Part shown: positions 61,773-64,000 of the stretch, in pieces | Layout of the letters: each line of letters opens with the position of its first letter | Numbering within the stretch: the first letter of the stretch is position 1 | Origin: Siphonodentalium dalli | Lineage: Eukaryota; Mollusca; Scaphopoda; Gadilida; Siphonodentaliidae | Direction of reading: 5' to 3' | Assembly: GCA_032622095.1 (NCBI GenBank) | Contig: CP136065.1 | Location: 243,971,474-244,035,473, forward strand | DNA length: 64,000 nt | Program-made: the position numbers and the translations under genes | Notes under the pieces: generated by a model | The model's database searches: none | What the model saw: the letters and a program-made list of their open reading frames with translations, nothing else | What the model was told of the DNA's origin: nothing

Positions 61773-61958
61773 TTAAAATTCCACTCCACTAACATTATGC
61801 AACACCACTTCAGTATAATATAAGTATTCAACACTGTCAAGGAATGTCTGATCCTCGAATAGAAGGGAATTTTCAAGCTCTCTCACAACGCAAACTTCCC
61901 CGAAGTCGGTAGATGAACACAGGGATATCAGAGATATTATAAAAACTAAACCGTTCAT
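61773..61958 (-). CDS. Small secreted-protein exon, third copy (short)
   Basis: From the ATG at 61958: signal peptide MNGLVFIISLISLCSSTDFG, one Cys, then DQTFLDSVEYLYYTEVVLHN and a stop after 61 residues. Length and hydrophobic layout recall the N-terminal halves of the exons at 346-661 and 44867-45211, though similarity is weak. A GTTAGT near 61790 could be a donor giving a longer gene product. Function unknown. Confidence 0.4.
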   Translation of the reverse strand: MNGLVFIISLISLCSSTDFGEVCVVRELENSLLFEDQTFLDSVEYLYYTEVVLHNVSGVEF

Positions 61959-62468
61959 GATTGCGGGTACACTAAAACAAAAGGGGGGGCGTGTGGCGGC
62001 TTCGTAAATGGAACGTGACAATAAGGGGATTTCCCACGAAATTTCCATATGATATAGTTTCGTTTTTGCCGAGTATGCAATGAACGCGGGATAACTCTAC
62101 AGTGATTGGAACTGCTTTTTCACAGTGTGTGGGCGGTCAATCATCAAAACACAATCGCCTCGGTGTCAAAGGTGTTGATGTATTTAATGTGCCGACGGGT
62201 GTCAAACCACTCAATCAGGTGGTGATATATTTGATGATGCCGACATCGAAAAGTGCTTGCGTTATCAATTTATTGGAAAGAGGCGCTCCAAGGGGGATAT
62301 AATTACTACGATATTTCGTTTTGTTTTACAGGAGGCTGCAATAGCCGGAGTCAGTATTCCATATATTTAATTCGCAAAAGGCTTATTTTCCTTAAATATT
62401 AATCGACACAATTCGTCGGGTGAAACGATTACCGATCGCTAATTATATATTCATGGCGACTGCCGGCT

Positions 62469-62645
62469 TGCACAGGAGTGAGCGCGCTCATACCTGCAGG
62501 TGCTTTTGATTGACAGTAATATATTCACAACACTATCGGCACGCGTTGGGTAATTATAATTTCACGCTGGCGTCTGCACAGGAGTGGGCGTTAGCAGATT
62601 TAGCAGGTGGATTTGATTGACAGTGATATATTCACAAGACTCTCT
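62469..62645. repeat. ~107 bp direct duplication
   Basis: Two copies of a block with GCACAGGAGTG.GCG, GCAGGTG.TTTTGATTGACAGT and ATATATTCACAA. Spacing suggests a tandem duplication with divergence. Confidence 0.65.
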
Positions 62646-63099
62646 ATACGTGCTAAATCAAGTCTGTATTATGAGTTGTCAATAAAATTCACTGATGTAT
62701 TGAAAAAAAAAAACATGTGTAGACATTTCCAGAGATTTGAAGTCGTTTTGTTTAATACCCGCACCATTAATATTATCAATTCTGACCCCTCTCTCTCTCT
62801 CTCTCTATGAACCAACCAGCAACACATGCACCAATCCCACAGGCAGCAGCACGGCCGTAAGTTTTTTTTCTTTTGACGAAAGATCAACCTTCCCACTTTT
62901 TAAAAACTAACATGAGAAGTTCACCACGCTTTGCGACATAAGAACTAACGTTGGGAGGAAGGGTGGGTATAATAATCAATGCAATATTGCTATTGATCAT
63001 AAAAACTTGTCCATATATAATGTCATGGAGGCGAGCCACAGTCTTACACAAAGTATAGTAAGTAATTCTTTTTTTATTTATATATCTACAATTAATCGT
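62646..63099. other. No gene recognised
   Basis: Contains a CT microsatellite (62790-62806). Open frames are short and low-complexity. Confidence 0.4.
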
Positions 63100-63264
63100 A
63101 CCTGGGATATTCAAATTCTTCCCGATCAATGCCGTTTGACAGTCTGTTTTGCCATAGACCGTTTCCTCGAAATAGATTCACATAACCTACTACTGCATTG
63201 CCTTTATTTTTGTAATCAAATTTTAAAGGTGAACCATCTACCGGTATACCATCGGCTAAAATTT
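63100..63264 (-). pseudogene. Major capsid fragment (family 3)
   Basis: About 54 codons: ADGIPVDGSPLKFDYKNKGN, AVVGYVNLFRGNGLW and NGIDREEFEYPRYD. It aligns with SRPLNLNFKKDDYLDAYHNL in element 1 and with GVWRQDRDNGISLDEYADGN in element 2. It lacks both ends. Confidence 0.6.
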
Positions 63265-63324
63265 ATATGCTAGTTACATCGAAATTAGCGAAATCGTAGG
63301 TCGTTTCTTCTGCCGTTTTAACTA

Positions 63325-63455
63325 TTTCTTCAAATACATTCTTGCCCATACATTTGATTGATTTTTTTGTTAACTTCCGCTGGTGACATATAGTTCAGTG
63401 ACCTATGCGGTGTTGTATTATAACCTTTCACTAAGTCCTGTAAAATCTCTACATA
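63325..63455 (-). pseudogene. Integrase core-end fragment (family 3)
   Basis: About 40 codons: YVEILQDLVKGYNTTPHRSL then NYMSPAEVNKKINQMYG. This is the helix after the catalytic Glu with the N-x-T-x-H-R-S-L/I-x-x-x-P pattern shared by retroviral-type integrases. It is fused to the truncated PC4-like ORF. Confidence 0.8.
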
Positions 63456-63459
63456 GCGA

Positions 63460-63622
63460 TATGTTCTATATCAAATGATATAGATTTGGATCCTTTTTGA
63501 ATAAATATATTTTTTCTATTCTTCTTTATTATAATCATAGTCTTGTATTCGACATTTATTGTGATCTGCTTATCTTGTGAGGTATCCAATATTATCTGTT
63601 TCTCCAGCTGCGCTTGTGCCAT
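63460..63622 (-). pseudogene. Short PC4-like protein, truncated
   Basis: It starts MAQAQLEKQIILDTSQDKQI and runs through ITINVEYKTMIIIKKNRKNI to FIQKGSKSISFD, where it leaves the PC4-like sequence. It is the same protein as at 16847-17087 and clarifies the undamaged reading of its first half. A TATAAAGG box lies ~90 bp upstream on the same strand. Confidence 0.55.
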
Positions 63623-64000
63623 TCTGATAACTAACTATTACTTTCTTCTATATATTTCAGGGCAAGATAGAACAAGACGAAAAGAAAAATAATTTAACCA
63701 GATTTCTCCTTTATACCTTTTCTTTGACCAATCAAATTAATTGAAACATAACTATACCATCATCATAATACCTATTTTTGACCTTAGATTTGGCTGTGTA
63801 CTCATAATTGATAAAACAAATAAAATAATAATTTGTATTACATCACTTGTCAAATTGAACCTACTTTTACTTTGTTGAAGTGTTTAAATATAAATAGTGT
63901 TTTTGTTAATTTTATCATTTCATTTGTAAATTTTTCTTCCTAATTTAAATATTTTTGTTGAGATCGCATTTTTCAATATTTATCACACTTAGGTTGGTTA

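Larger units (their letters stand above)
63100..64000 (-). mobile_element. Family-3 Polinton remnant, inverted relative to 16.5 kb
   Basis: On the minus strand, from the window edge: upstream region matching 16470-16846, a short PC4-like ORF, an integrase core end and a major capsid fragment. The genes are shortened and joined directly. The element continues beyond the window. Confidence 0.75.

Noticed and set aside
1-64000. CRISPR arrays, bacterial operons or prokaryotic signals
   Set aside because: Repeats are satellites or transposon termini; introns, TATA boxes and element types are eukaryotic.

Overview
ORGANISM AND SETTING. The window is AT-rich eukaryotic DNA with canonical GT-AG introns, TATA-type promoters, a broken Ty3/Gypsy retrotransposon, a LINE endonuclease fragment and many tandem repeats. 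Host-type genes are limited to three first exons of small secreted proteins. A marine invertebrate fits best; mollusc is only a guess. About half of the window is Polinton/Maverick (adintovirus-like) DNA: virus-like transposons with protein-primed DNA polymerase B (PolB), retroviral-type integrase, packaging ATPase and jelly-roll capsid proteins. LAYOUT. 1-3.7 kb: a secreted-protein exon, a ~150 bp tandem repeat and a truncated Polinton remnant (family 3). 4.6-9.8 kb: the broken Gypsy element on the minus strand. 10.7-14 kb: shredded PolB pieces plus a LINE endonuclease. 14.3-16.2 kb: tandem repeats. 16.5-17.5 kb: a second family-3 remnant. 17.5-25 kb: two partial copies and a rearranged PolB fragment of the element-1 family. 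25,489-43,236: ELEMENT 1, a complete 17.7 kb Polinton with ~400 bp terminal inverted repeats (TIRs) and the 6 bp target duplication TACTAT. 43.2-46.9 kb: repeats and a second secreted-protein exon. 46,970-61,081: ELEMENT 2, a complete 14.1 kb Polinton of a different family with 416 bp TIRs and the target duplication AGTAGT. 61-64 kb: a third secreted-protein exon and an inverted family-3 remnant. HOW THE GENES WORK TOGETHER. In element 1 an 8-exon PolB lies on the plus strand. Opposite it is a tightly packed, overlapping minus-strand cluster: ATPase, two small basic or unknown proteins, a BIR-RING inhibitor of apoptosis, a membrane protein, a TATA-binding-protein (TBP) homologue, integrase with chromodomain, minor capsid, small basic protein and major capsid. 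The left arm holds a tandem-PC4 protein and a small acidic protein with two SUMO-interacting-type motifs made from two alternative promoters. TBP plus PC4 suggests that the element brings its own promoter-recognition factors while using host RNA polymerase II. Element 2 encodes a NADAR-domain protein, a tandem-PC4 protein with a Cys/His tail, an acidic protein, ATPase, integrase, capsid proteins and an adenain-like protease, and on the opposite strand a PolB with an N-terminal C2H2 zinc-finger array. STATE. Element 1 has open capsid genes but a frameshift in PolB and one in IAP. Element 2 has a long open PolB core but a broken major capsid, ATPase, integrase tail, NADAR and finger region. Both look like recent insertions that are decaying. 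The most novel points are the element-borne TBP, the PC4/TBP pairing, the NADAR protein, the SIM-like acidic protein and the zinc-finger-PolB fusion.
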